IMG/VR virus record: IMGVR_UViG_3300005253_000246
Coordinates: 1-46,879 of that record
Origin: a virus
Strand: one strand, 5' to 3'
Length of the DNA stretch: 46,879 nucleotides
Part shown: piece by piece, positions 30,913 through 38,448 of the stretch
Layout of the letters: every line of letters begins with the position of its first letter
How positions within the stretch are numbered: position 1 is the first letter of the stretch
The notes under the pieces: model-generated
The model's database searches: none
What the model saw: only the letters and a program-made list of their open reading frames with translations
Told to the model about the DNA's origin: nothing
Position numbers and translations under genes: made by a program

Positions 30913-31679
30913 AAGGACTGACCCTAAATGAGCTTATCCAATGGCGTCCACCCTACCAGGAATGGATTATATCCAACGATATACTCCTCACCCAAGGCAC
31001 CATGTGTATCTATGGAGCAGAAGGAGTTTGGAAATCCATGTTAGTCCTAGATATGACCTTTCGTATAGCCGTAGGTAAGGAGTGGTTTAACTTTAATACC
31101 TTTGCCAGTCCGGTATACAACTTCCAATCCGAGATACCACAGACACCACTCCGCAAACGGGCCATGAAGTATGCCTTAGGTAACAGTCTAGCCTCGGAGA
31201 ATTTCTGGTTATGTTCCGAACTCTACGAAAAAATAGATAAGGGTTGGGGGTATGCAGAATTGGAGAAGGAGATAGTCCGAACCAATCCCAAGGTACTTAT
31301 CATAGATTCCATATACAACTCAATATCAGCCAAATTAGTAGATGACTATGAGGTAGGACTATTCCTAGACCGCATGAATCTGCTTAGGTCCAAATACAAG
31401 CTGGCTATAATATTTGTCCATCATAGCCGACAGGCAGAGCATGGTGAGGGTGAAACCTACCACTACGGTACTGATGAGATGTTTGGGTCATCCAGATTCA
31501 AGAGGTGGTTGGATACCATCATATATGTGGAGCTTACCAATGACAGTGAGCCCTTTGTAGACTTGAAACTAACCTTTGAGAAAACCCGTCATACTGAGGG
31601 TAAGATATTACCCGTAGATATTCAGGTAGATAGGAGAGACCTTACCTTTAGGAGAAAAACTATAATGGGAGGTATATAA
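30909..31679 (+). CDS. RepA-like (AAA_25) ATPase / replicative helicase-type
   Basis: 256 residues with a TTG start overlapping the upstream stop. The P-loop is YGAEGVWKS (residues 35-43), with Trp where GKS-type loops have Gly, as in GxxGxFKS loops of RepA-like ATPases. Walker B is KVLIIDSIYNS, and the sensor region is LAIIFVHHSRQAEHGEGETY followed by GSSRFKRWLDTII. These match the RecA-fold of phage and plasmid RepA or DnaB-like helicases. It lacks a DnaB N-terminal domain. Likely the replicative helicase or its loader, acting with the family A polymerase encoded downstream. Confidence 0.75.
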   Translation: MKGLTLNELIQWRPPYQEWIISNDILLTQGTMCIYGAEGVWKSMLVLDMTFRIAVGKEWFNFNTFASPVYNFQSEIPQTPLRKRAMKYALGNSLASENFWLCSELYEKIDKGWGYAELEKEIVRTNPKVLIIDSIYNSISAKLVDDYEVGLFLDRMNLLRSKYKLAIIFVHHSRQAEHGEGETYHYGTDEMFGSSRFKRWLDTIIYVELTNDSEPFVDLKLTFEKTRHTEGKILPVDIQVDRRDLTFRRKTIMGGI

Positions 31680-32005
31680 TGGACGAGGAGTTGAATAAGA
31701 AGCTCGCAGAGTGGGCAGGAGGTAAATATGAATTTGGACATTGGTGGTTACGGGACTATAATGAACAAACCTGCAATCCTCCCAACTTCACCAAATCTCT
31801 AGATGCCTGCTTTAAGTGGCTAGTACCGAAGTTATTTGAGTTAGGCTATTCTTGTGGAATGATTATAGCAGAGGTGTCATCAAAAGCAAGATACCGCTTT
31901 GTTGTGGATTTAGCCAACACAGAGGTTGGAGTTGAAGCTCAGGATGAAAACCCTGCCCTAGCTTTCTGTCTAGCAATAGAGAAACTAATTGATGGAGGTA
32001 AGTAA
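31679..32005 (+). CDS. Phage ABA-sandwich domain protein (108 aa)
   Basis: ATG behind GGGAGGT. Motif plan SLDACFKWLVPKLFELGYSC then YRFVVDLANT and ENPALAFCLAIEKLIDGG is that of the phage ABA-sandwich family (two-layer fold, D....W..P.L, E.PA.A.CLA). A longer relative is at 34021-34671. Biochemical function of the family is not established. Confidence 0.65.
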   Translation: MDEELNKKLAEWAGGKYEFGHWWLRDYNEQTCNPPNFTKSLDACFKWLVPKLFELGYSCGMIIAEVSSKARYRFVVDLANTEVGVEAQDENPALAFCLAIEKLIDGGK

Positions 32006-32178
32006 TGGTACTACCAGACAAGGACAAAATCATACCAAAGAAGATAACCCTATCCCAAGACGACTTCATTGAGTGGATACTAACTAATACCAAGGAGGAA
32101 TCAGAGTTCAGGATATACCGAAACAAAAACCATACCCTAGTAGGTATAGACGGAGAGTGCAAAAATGACGAGGACTGA
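32005..32178 (+). CDS. Small protein (57 aa)
   Basis: TAATG overlap with the previous gene. Reads MVLPDKDKIIPKKITLSQDD then FIEWILTNTKEESEFRIYRN, ending in GIDGECKNDED. Soluble alpha/beta. No motif recognised. Overlaps the next gene by 14 nt. Confidence 0.5.
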   Translation: MVLPDKDKIIPKKITLSQDDFIEWILTNTKEESEFRIYRNKNHTLVGIDGECKNDED

Positions 32179-32305
32179 CCACATGCCAACGGATACAGAC
32201 TACCATTGTAAAAACTGTGGCCACCACCATTGTAAGATATGCGGTGGATGCCATAGGTTTAAGTGTGGGTGTAAGGTTTATATTAGAAATAGGAAATCTC
32301 CATAA
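32165..32305 (+). CDS. Cys/His-rich microprotein (46 aa)
   Basis: ATG within the end of the upstream gene. Sequence YHCKNCGHHHCKICGGCHRF then KCGCKVY packs eight cysteines and five histidines into ~25 residues, enough for two zinc ions. Basic C-terminus (YIRNRKSP). Probably a nucleic-acid or protein binding zinc protein; family unknown. Confidence 0.55.
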   Translation: MTRTDHMPTDTDYHCKNCGHHHCKICGGCHRFKCGCKVYIRNRKSP

Positions 32306-32310
32306 CTAAC

Positions 32311-32332
32311 ATTATGTTAAACTTTACATAAC
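32311..32332. repeat. Inverted pair of the 11-bp operator motif
   Basis: ATTATGTTAAA (32311-32321) abuts CTTTACATAAC (32322-32332), the reverse complement of GTTATGTAAAG, making a 22-bp imperfect palindrome 8 bp upstream of a -35 box. Same motif as the clusters at 24776 and 26113; here the inverted form fits a dimeric protein. Confidence 0.7.
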
Positions 32333-32340
32333 ATCAACAC

Positions 32341-32369
32341 TTGACAAGCTCACTCCAGTATGTTATGAT
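32341..32369 (+). promoter_or_regulatory. Early promoter upstream of the RHH-like gene
   Basis: TTGACA (32341-32346, within CTTGACAAG), 17-base spacer, TATGAT (32364-32369). The inverted operator lies just upstream. Drives 32407 and the downstream replication genes. Confidence 0.75.
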
Positions 32370-32406
32370 AGTTATGAAAGTCGTGAAATTCTAATCGGAG
32401 GAGGTA

Positions 32407-32562
32407 ATGAATGAAGTCAGGATAGTAACAGACCGGCATTTTGTGGCTCCATTGACTGATGAGGAGTACAAAGATGTTAAGAGGAAGGCGCTAGAGGCCA
32501 ACCTCAAGGTCAAACAGTGGATACAGTCAGCCATATTGGATAAATTAAATAAGGAGGAATAA
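32407..32562 (+). CDS. Ribbon-helix-helix-like small protein (51 aa)
   Basis: ATG behind CGGAGGAGG. A strand-like N-terminus (NEVRIVTDRHFVAPLTDEEY) is followed by KDVKRKALEANLKVKQWIQS AILDKL, the two-helix pattern of Arc/CopG RHH regulators. First gene behind a promoter with an inverted operator, so autoregulation through RTTATGTMAAG is an attractive inference. Confidence 0.55.
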   Translation: MNEVRIVTDRHFVAPLTDEEYKDVKRKALEANLKVKQWIQSAILDKLNKEE

Positions 32563-32566
32563 ATAA

Positions 32567-33307
32567 ATGGCAGACCCAACACCAGTAACACAGGAAGAAG
32601 TATTACAGCAACTGATGGTAAGAGGATTTGAGACAGGGTTCGTGTCTACCCCACTCAGGGATTTCTGGGGTGTACTCAAGTCCATCACCGGCGAGATGAG
32701 GTCAGGTAATAGTGGTCCCTACCTGGTAGCCCTATATAATATGGAAGAGGTAGAGGTACTACCAGGTGGCTCAATAGAGCCTTATGACTCACCAATAGCA
32801 CAGATAGATATACCGGCATCTACCAAAGATAAGAGTAAAATGGGTTACCTTGGTACATCCATTGACAGGATTATAAACGCCGGTCTGGCTCCTGATATAC
32901 CTCAGGCCCAAGCCAAAAATATGGAAAGCCTGATTGGTAAGAAACTCCATTGGCAATTTACCCCTGGTCACCTAATCCCAAACAGAGATGAGGCCGGTGC
33001 ATGGTCCGATAAACCTGCCAGTTGTTGGGTGGTAACTGAGATTGCCGGTGAGGGAGCAGCACCAGTAGCTGCACCTAATGTTGAGGTAGCTCCGGCCCAA
33101 CCATCAGTGAGTGCATCCCAAAAGGCACTGGAACTATTAGATGGTAAGACCATACAACAGTGGCACCAGGTGGTGATGCTGGACCCGGTAGTTAAGCAGG
33201 ATACCAAGTTCCTACAGACTATTATAGATAATTCATTCCTAGCCAGCATGGAGTCAGTGGGTAAGGTAACTAGAGATGAGGGTGGAGTCCACCACGTAGT
33301 TGCCTAG
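32567..33307 (+). CDS. Putative ssDNA-binding or replication accessory protein (246 aa)
   Basis: ATG behind AAGGAGGAA. Residues ~20-150 look like an OB-type beta barrel (FWGVLKSITGEMRSGNSGPY LVALYNMEEVEVL, then LIGKKLHWQFTPGHLIP). An Ala/Pro linker (~160-180) and a C-terminal helical segment (ALELLDGKTIQQWHQVVMLD) follow. The order barrel-linker-tail and the placement ahead of recombination and polymerase genes suggest single-strand binding. The C-terminus lacks the acidic tip of bacterial SSB. Assignment is tentative. Confidence 0.5.
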   Translation: MADPTPVTQEEVLQQLMVRGFETGFVSTPLRDFWGVLKSITGEMRSGNSGPYLVALYNMEEVEVLPGGSIEPYDSPIAQIDIPASTKDKSKMGYLGTSIDRIINAGLAPDIPQAQAKNMESLIGKKLHWQFTPGHLIPNRDEAGAWSDKPASCWVVTEIAGEGAAPVAAPNVEVAPAQPSVSASQKALELLDGKTIQQWHQVVMLDPVVKQDTKFLQTIIDNSFLASMESVGKVTRDEGGVHHVVA

Positions 33308-33315
33308 TCTTTTGA

Positions 33316-33622
33316 ACCAGTCCAAGTGACAGTGGGCTGGTATGAGAAGATTAGTACCTTAAAAATAAGCTGGTGTCCTAACAAGACTTAATTGGCGGAT
33401 GCGGTCTAGACCGATTCAGAGCCAGCAAGTAGCCAGCTACCCGTGAAAACGCTAATGGACTCATGGCGGAGCCAAAGTGTATCGATAGCAGAGGCTCCTA
33501 GCTGGCTAAGCCTGAGCCGAGTAGTTGTTTAATTACATTAAAGGCAGTTGAGGTGAACAGATAATGCTGAACCTTAAAACCAGCTTATCTAGAGGTAAGT
33601 TCTAAGTCTAGTAGGCTCAGGC
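33316..33622 (+). ncRNA. Large structured RNA candidate
   Basis: This ~310-nt gene-free stretch contains several long perfect pairings. ATAAGCTGGT (33365-33374) pairs with ACCAGCTTAT (33579-33588), closing a domain. TAGCCAGCTA (33430-33439) pairs with TAGCTGGCTA (33499-33508). GGAGCC (33468-33473) pairs with GGCTCC (33493-33498), stacked on the previous stem. The palindrome CGGTCTAGACCG lies at 33402-33413. GCCTGAGCC (33510-33518) can pair with GGCTCAGGC (33614-33622) across the closing stem, a pseudoknot. An 8-bp hairpin (33316-33323/33334-33341) precedes it. No tmRNA, RNase P or group I hallmarks are visible. Either a free-standing RNA or a leader for the gene at 33656. Confidence 0.6.
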
Positions 33623-33655
33623 TCCCCTTAGGGGGAATAAGTAAAGGAGGAGAAG

Positions 33656-33919
33656 ATGAAAAGGATAACAAGTAATCCATATCCAATAGCAGTGTCTTTA
33701 GCTGATACCCAATATGATGCACAGAAGGCTTATGACGAGGGAGCCGATGCCCAACTAAAGTCCTGTGAGATACAGCACCTTGAGGAGATGATTGAGTGGA
33801 TTGAGGAAAATACCACTGCTTGTTATAGCCGTGATGTGCCAGATGTTTTATCCCATTATACACTACAATCAAATCCAGTAGAGCTCCTTAAAGACAAACT
33901 AAAGGAGTTGAGGAAATGA
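33656..33919 (+). CDS. Small protein behind the structured RNA (87 aa)
   Basis: ATG behind AAAGGAGG. Reads MKRITSNPYPIAVSLADTQY then KSCEIQHLEEMIEWIEENTT, a helical acidic protein with no recognised domain. Its leader contains the long structured region and a CCCCTTAGGGG hairpin (33624-33634). Overlaps the next gene (ATGA). Confidence 0.55.
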   Translation: MKRITSNPYPIAVSLADTQYDAQKAYDEGADAQLKSCEIQHLEEMIEWIEENTTACYSRDVPDVLSHYTLQSNPVELLKDKLKELRK

Positions 33920-34011
33920 AATGTGGCAACTGTCAGACAACTATGCGCATTATAAACAAGGTCGCCCATTGTTCTAAGTGTGGGAATACAGTTTATATAG
34001 CAAAGACGTAA
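33916..34011 (+). CDS. Minimal zinc ribbon (31 aa)
   Basis: ATGA overlap with the previous gene. Reads MKCGNCQTTMRIINKVAHCS KCGNTVYIAKT: CxxC-x12-CxxC, a complete zinc ribbon with nothing else. Close in pattern to the double-zinc-ribbon knuckles of RNA polymerase-associated proteins, but too short for firm assignment. Confidence 0.6.
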   Translation: MKCGNCQTTMRIINKVAHCSKCGNTVYIAKT

Positions 34012-34020
34012 GGAGTAATT

Positions 34021-34671
34021 ATGACAGAACCAACAAAGGAACAGATGAGAGTGTTCTGGGAGGGGTGTGGGCTAAGGATACACCATATCAAAGATAGTTT
34101 TGCTGTTAAGGAACACTACGAGTTTTGCTTTAATGTAATAGGGGATGGAGTATCAGAAAATTGGGAGGAAGTATGGGCTGGTTTTGATATGTCTGACTTC
34201 CTCACCCTAGACAACCTGTTCAAGTATGCTGTGCCAAAGTTGGGAGTAGGGCTTGACTATATCCAATTTAAGTTCAGGAAAGAGGGATGGCTATGTGTAG
34301 TGAGAGGTGTTGGGCTTGAAAAAAGAGCCTTCTATTATGACGACCCTGCCCTAGCTCTATTCTGGGCACTGGATAAGATAAGGGAAACCAATGAAGAATT
34401 AGAAAAGGAACTAGAGAAAAGAGGAACGGCTGAAATTACCAATGGAATAGTCAACCAAGTAACACAAGCCTTAGATGAGAAAGAAACAGAGGCTACGTAT
34501 ATGGTGTTTGGTGAGGTAAAACATAGGGGTATTATACCCATAGATGAGGCTTGTGCTAACTGTGGCCACTGCTACTTTGTCACTATAAAAGAATGTCAGG
34601 ATAGACAGGGTGGGGATGCCAGGGCTAGAGGTTTCACGAAGGTAATCTGCCCTCAGCAATTTACAGATTAA
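34021..34671 (+). CDS. ABA-sandwich-like protein with C-terminal zinc cluster (216 aa)
   Basis: ATG behind AAGGAG. The segment LTLDNLFKYAVPKLGVGLDY and YYDDPALALFWALDKIRETN correspond to the ABA-sandwich plan of the 108-residue relative at 31679. A coiled linker follows, then CANCGHCYFVTIKECQDRQG and the last cysteine in KVICPQQF, a C-x2-C-x2-C...C set. So it is a fusion of the small phage domain with a metal site. Function unknown. Confidence 0.55.
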   Translation: MTEPTKEQMRVFWEGCGLRIHHIKDSFAVKEHYEFCFNVIGDGVSENWEEVWAGFDMSDFLTLDNLFKYAVPKLGVGLDYIQFKFRKEGWLCVVRGVGLEKRAFYYDDPALALFWALDKIRETNEELEKELEKRGTAEITNGIVNQVTQALDEKETEATYMVFGEVKHRGIIPIDEACANCGHCYFVTIKECQDRQGGDARARGFTKVICPQQFTD

Positions 34672-34681
34672 GGAGAATTAA

Positions 34682-35488
34682 ATGACTGACGAATTAACAC
34701 CAGAGGAAATAAAGAAATATCTTGACGATTACTTAGATGAGATGGGTTGGGTTATAAGTAAAGACGGGATGCAATATGCTTGGCTCAAACAGCTTATCAA
34801 AAGAGTATCCCAACTAGCCAAAGTCCAGAAAGACGAATTAACACCGGAGTTAAGGAATGAACTTGAGGGAATGAAGCCTGAGTATCAGGACAAATTAGCA
34901 GAGTTACTGAGGTTCGCTTCTGATATGGGTGCCTATGGTGACCCTTTTGGAATACTGGCTATTATAAGCCCTACTTCGGGTAGAGTATTGAAGAGTGATA
35001 AAGCCCAACTAGCCAAGAAAGCTGATGTATGCCCTGAATGTGGGGATAAGAGGTTTATTTTTAAGACTGACAAGTTACATCCAGAAGGCACTAATACTTA
35101 TACACTGTCCTGTCCCACCTGTAAAGGCACAGGTAAAGCTGTCCCTAAGTTGAGGGAGAAGATAGCTGAACGCCTATATACAGAATACAGTTACCATGCT
35201 TCCTATAAAAAGTGGGTTGACTTACCCGACAATGAGATAAGGCAAGAATGGTTAGAAAGAGCTAACCAAATCCAAGTCCTCTGTGAGAAAGAGATACGTA
35301 AGGATGAGAGGGAGAGGATAATAGCTATATTTGACAAAAACTTAGCTTTAGCTCCTATTGATAATGCCTACTTTAGGATATTGGCTCAAGATGTTATTGA
35401 GTTCCTAAGAACAGGTAAGACAGCCTCACAAAGAGGACATGAGAATTACGAGAACTATCATAAAGCCCTCAAGGAGAAAGATGACTAA
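34682..35488 (+). CDS. Protein with DnaJ-type zinc motifs (268 aa)
   Basis: ATG behind AAGGAGAA. Acidic helical N-terminal half (TPEEIKKYLDDYLDEMGWVI). VCPECGDKRF near residue 118 and SCPTCKGTGK near residue 144 are a CxxCG / CxxCxGxG pair as in DnaJ zinc domains. A helical C-terminal half follows (ERERIIAIFDKNLALAPIDN). The KDELTPE segment is repeated in the N-terminal third (residues 3-7 and 50-55). No J domain is present, so it is not a full co-chaperone; an adaptor role is possible. Confidence 0.55.
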   Translation: MTDELTPEEIKKYLDDYLDEMGWVISKDGMQYAWLKQLIKRVSQLAKVQKDELTPELRNELEGMKPEYQDKLAELLRFASDMGAYGDPFGILAIISPTSGRVLKSDKAQLAKKADVCPECGDKRFIFKTDKLHPEGTNTYTLSCPTCKGTGKAVPKLREKIAERLYTEYSYHASYKKWVDLPDNEIRQEWLERANQIQVLCEKEIRKDERERIIAIFDKNLALAPIDNAYFRILAQDVIEFLRTGKTASQRGHENYENYHKALKEKDD

Positions 35489-35600
35489 CCAAATACTAAT
35501 CGACATCCAGGTAGCTAAAGAGATATTTGTCACCTTCCTGGTATTTGGAACAATAGCCCTGGCTGCTCTTGTATTCTACATGAATAATAAAGGAGGATAA
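35481..35600 (+). CDS. Single-pass membrane peptide (39 aa)
   Basis: ATG overlapping the previous gene, behind AAGGAG. Reads MTNQILIDIQVAKEIFVTFL then VFGTIALAALVFYMNNKGG: one transmembrane helix with a short cytosolic head. Separates the zinc protein from the nuclease gene. Confidence 0.5.
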   Translation: MTNQILIDIQVAKEIFVTFLVFGTIALAALVFYMNNKGG

Positions 35601-35604
35601 GCAA

Positions 35605-36492
35605 ATGTTGGAATGGTACAAGTGTCCAGATGAAACAATAGTCTCAGTTAAGGATTGTCTAGCCAAGTGTATACAATCGGAACGGTGTCTTACCCTACCT
35701 ACTCTTACTCTCATAGCCCAGGAGAGGAAGTGGACAGGTACTGCATCCACCACACAACTCCTTAACGGTACTATGTACTCCTTCCTTAAGCTAACTCAGC
35801 CCTATACCGTAGACCCAGACAGCATGGCCTTCGCCTTGTTGGGTAGTAAACACCACCAGCAACTCAGTGATGTGGCTAAGACCCTTAACCTGCCTTCTGA
35901 AATACCACTCACTGATGAGGACAGGGACATATTTGACTTACTGGAGCCGGACAATGGTGGCTGGACCCTTACCGATTATAAAACTTGGGGTAGCTTCCGA
36001 GTGGCCAAGTGTCTTGGAATAGTAAAGACAGGCAAACAACCAGACCCAAGTGGTGAGGTATATAAGAGGGCTGGTGCATGGGGAGCGGCTGGTTCACCTA
36101 AGATGATTGATGTATTCCAGCAAGTACCTAGCGAGGCTGATAACTGGGAAACTGAGATGCAACTAAATCGGTATCGCATCATGCTAAAGGAGAGGGGACT
36201 ACAGATAGGTAGGATGCAGATACAGATAACGGTGAGGGATGGAGGCCTGGCTGTGTCTAGGAGTAGGGGTATTGAGAGGAATACCTATATGGTTCCAATC
36301 AAGAGGTTGGAGGATGAGGAAACTAAACGGTATTTCACTACCAAAGCCAACCTGCTGAAAGTAGCACTAGAAGATAAGGGATGGACAAACCCCTGTGATA
36401 ACCGTGAGTGTTGGGATGGAGTCAGATGCAGGGACTACTGTGAGGTAGCATTATTCTGTCCTAAAGGATTGATTGAGCAAGGAGGTAGATAA
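35605..36492 (+). CDS. Cas4/RecB-like PD-(D/E)XK nuclease, possibly Fe-S
   Basis: 295 residues, ATG start just after a GGAGG. The catalytic core is LTDYKTWGSF with Asp124 and Lys126, preceded by acidic residues in the EPDNGG turn, and EMQLNRYRIMLKERG supplies the QxxxY helix. Cysteines near the N-terminus (CPDETIVSVKDCLAKC) and a C-terminal cluster (CDNRECWDGVRCRDYC, then CP) resemble the Fe-S arrangement of Cas4/AddB nucleases. It would process DNA ends during recombination-dependent replication, next to the Sak4-like ATPase whose start overlaps its stop. No CRISPR genes are nearby. Confidence 0.7.
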   Translation: MLEWYKCPDETIVSVKDCLAKCIQSERCLTLPTLTLIAQERKWTGTASTTQLLNGTMYSFLKLTQPYTVDPDSMAFALLGSKHHQQLSDVAKTLNLPSEIPLTDEDRDIFDLLEPDNGGWTLTDYKTWGSFRVAKCLGIVKTGKQPDPSGEVYKRAGAWGAAGSPKMIDVFQQVPSEADNWETEMQLNRYRIMLKERGLQIGRMQIQITVRDGGLAVSRSRGIERNTYMVPIKRLEDEETKRYFTTKANLLKVALEDKGWTNPCDNRECWDGVRCRDYCEVALFCPKGLIEQGGR

Positions 36493-37328
36493 TGATATTC
36501 ATCCTTTGGGGAGAAGATAAGAGTTGTAAGAATACCCTAGCCATGACATTTCCCAAGCCCATGGTGGATATGGAGTTTGACATAGGTGGTCTGACCAGAG
36601 CTAGTAGGAATCTATACAGACCAGCCAGTGATGGTGTGGCTGAACTTAATCTACCCATCAAGGACTGGGTTACCAGTGGCCAGATAAAACTGGAGCAATA
36701 CATCATGCCATTCCAGATTGGCAACTTAGACCCTATTACCAGTATTGTAAGGCCATCCAAAATCATAGTGGGTATGAAGGAGCTATTCTATGAGTTTGCA
36801 GGTAAGTTCATTGGACACCTAAAAGACCCAGACGTTAAAACCATCATGGTAGATACTGGTACGTTGCTCTACGAAACAACCTGTGTTGGATATACACAGG
36901 AGCTACAGGAGAAGCAACTTCCACTCAGACCAGATGGTAAGGGTCAGGATGGTAAAGCCCTCCGGACACAACTACAACCACCCGAATATAGGGAACCCTA
37001 TATCCGCATGAGAGGGTTCGTCTACCAAGCCAAAGCACATGGTAAACATCTGGTTATGACACACCATGCCGCTGATGAGTATGGACTAATGAGGAAGAGT
37101 GATGGAACCTTTGGTCAGGACAAAACCGGTAAGCGTATACTTCACGGCTGGGGCCAACTCGGCGATGGTGCTGATGTGGTAGGCCACACCTACTGGGATG
37201 CTAAGGAGATGAAACCCTACTTCAATGTGGAGTTAGCCGAAGTAAAAGAACTAGAGGGTATGGTCTTTGAGGAGCCTACCTTTAATAAAATAAGCACTGT
37301 AATAAAAATGCTGAGAGGCGAGGAATGA
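36492..37328 (+). CDS. Sak4-like RecA-fold recombination ATPase
   Basis: 278 residues, ATG immediately coupled to the nuclease gene. N-terminal P-loop WGEDKSCKNTLA (residues 6-17) lacks the second glycine but keeps Lys13 and Thr15. AMTFPKPMVDMEFDIGG follows as in AAA_24/Sak4 proteins, and Walker B is TIMVDTGTLLYE. The C-terminal third carries KHLVMTHHAADEYG with a sensor-like His pair. Sak4 proteins anneal or exchange single strands with phage SSB. Paired with the Cas4-like nuclease it forms a plausible exonuclease/recombinase unit. Confidence 0.7.
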   Translation: MIFILWGEDKSCKNTLAMTFPKPMVDMEFDIGGLTRASRNLYRPASDGVAELNLPIKDWVTSGQIKLEQYIMPFQIGNLDPITSIVRPSKIIVGMKELFYEFAGKFIGHLKDPDVKTIMVDTGTLLYETTCVGYTQELQEKQLPLRPDGKGQDGKALRTQLQPPEYREPYIRMRGFVYQAKAHGKHLVMTHHAADEYGLMRKSDGTFGQDKTGKRILHGWGQLGDGADVVGHTYWDAKEMKPYFNVELAEVKELEGMVFEEPTFNKISTVIKMLRGEE

Positions 37329-37615
37329 ATACAGTCATAAGCCAACGTAAGCCAATCCAGTCAAGGTGGTTCCATATAGGTAAAGGATACCTATGCTTTG
37401 CTATTCTTAGACCACCTGCATTTGCTGTTACCATTGAACTTAGGGATAGTAAAGAATCATGGGAAATAGCGGTCTCTATTATCTCCTTTAGTATAGTATA
37501 CCAATGGAATAAGAGAAATACCACTGGTAGTATGTATCTATCAACTAAATCACAGGGATGGAGAAAAAAGCAAGTCGTCAGATTGACGAGAAGCACACTA
37601 AAATCATTTATATGA
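37325..37615 (+). CDS. Early protein (96 aa)
   Basis: ATGA overlap with the ATPase gene. Reads MNTVISQRKPIQSRWFHIGK then GYLCFAILRPPAFAVTIELR: beta-rich start, basic C-terminus (SQGWRKKQVVRLTRSTLKSF). Not recognised. The following 92-nt gap holds three TGTACG copies (37621, 37645, 37656) of unknown meaning. Confidence 0.5.
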   Translation: MNTVISQRKPIQSRWFHIGKGYLCFAILRPPAFAVTIELRDSKESWEIAVSIISFSIVYQWNKRNTTGSMYLSTKSQGWRKKQVVRLTRSTLKSFI

Positions 37616-37707
37616 TGTTCTGTACGCTCAGAAAAAGCAGACGCTGTACGTTGATTGTACGCAGAGCTAGTCACGAATAAGAGCTAAAATTAGGAGTAAT
37701 TCTACAC

Positions 37708-38445
37708 ATGACCATATTTGTGGACACATTTGAGCCAGTCCAGATAGAAGAACTAATAGCCCAGTCTGTACCTACCATCAGGATAACTCTTAACCACAGT
37801 TCACAAGGCATAGCTGATTATTTCTGGTACGCTGTGGATGGACACCGTATCCAGGTTGAGAGGAAACAGATAGATGAGATATTAAGTGGGATGGACAGTG
37901 TAGAGGAACAGCTAAGGAGGGAGTTGGGTAATGGAATTGAGGAAACTATACTACTATATGAAGGAACATGTGAGCCTATACCGGGCCTCAAGTCAGCTAT
38001 ACAGAGTTGGAAGTTGGCTAAGGCAGGGAAAGTTATGGTACCATCCCATAAATACAATGCCAGTTATAGTGGCCTACACGCCTGGCTCTCCCAGTTGGAT
38101 AAGGCTGGTATTACCATTATTCATACCTGTCATTATATTGGAACTGCTATGTGCCTGGTTGCTCTATATAACAACTCCCAGAAACAAGAACATGTAACCC
38201 TTAGGAGATACATCAAGGAGCATATTACTATCAAACCCTACAATGAGCATGTGATTACCCTAATGGGAATTAAGGGAGCCAACATCGGTGAGGAGATAGG
38301 ACTAGCATTGATTGATAGGTTTGGTACAGTATGGTATACCTTATCCCAAGATGAGGACACATTGGCTGAAACTATTATAGGAGGTAAAACTCTTGGCATC
38401 AATAGGGCCAAAAGGATACTGAGGTCTATAGGGAGGACAACATAA
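37708..38445 (+). CDS. ERCC4-type nuclease with helix-hairpin-helix tail
   Basis: 245 residues, ATG behind TAGGAGT. The nuclease motif is VERKQIDEIL with E51-R52-K53 and D56, preceded by FVDTFEP (the D-x-x-E position of XPF/Mus81 nucleases) and followed by ILLYEG and the HAWLSQL segment. The C-terminal ~60 residues (LMGIKGANIGEEIGLALIDR FGTVWYTL) form a helix-hairpin-helix DNA-binding pair. This is the bacterial/phage form of XPF-like enzymes that cut branched DNA. It may act as the phage junction resolvase, since no RuvC- or endonuclease VII-like gene is seen. Confidence 0.8.
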   Translation: MTIFVDTFEPVQIEELIAQSVPTIRITLNHSSQGIADYFWYAVDGHRIQVERKQIDEILSGMDSVEEQLRRELGNGIEETILLYEGTCEPIPGLKSAIQSWKLAKAGKVMVPSHKYNASYSGLHAWLSQLDKAGITIIHTCHYIGTAMCLVALYNNSQKQEHVTLRRYIKEHITIKPYNEHVITLMGIKGANIGEEIGLALIDRFGTVWYTLSQDEDTLAETIIGGKTLGINRAKRILRSIGRTT

Positions 38446-38448
38446 AAA

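Noticed and set aside
32454-32462. CTGATGAGG in the RHH-like gene as a second hammerhead core
   Set aside because: No GAAA with pairing stems lies nearby; the bases encode the TDEE segment. Similar strings at 31470 and 35913 are also coding.
33305-33394. Possible amber readthrough extending the 246-aa protein by 29 codons
   Set aside because: The extension overlaps the structured RNA and is not supported by gene packing; TAG is a routine stop elsewhere in this genome.
33365-33588. Group I intron or tmRNA in the structured region
   Set aside because: No P/Q/R/S core, no interrupted gene on either side and no tRNA-like T-loop or CCA-type end.
37621-37661. Three TGTACG copies in the 92-bp gap before the ERCC4-type gene
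   Set aside because: Spacing is irregular and GTAC is self-complementary, so chance or a weak hairpin is sufficient; no promoter accompanies them.
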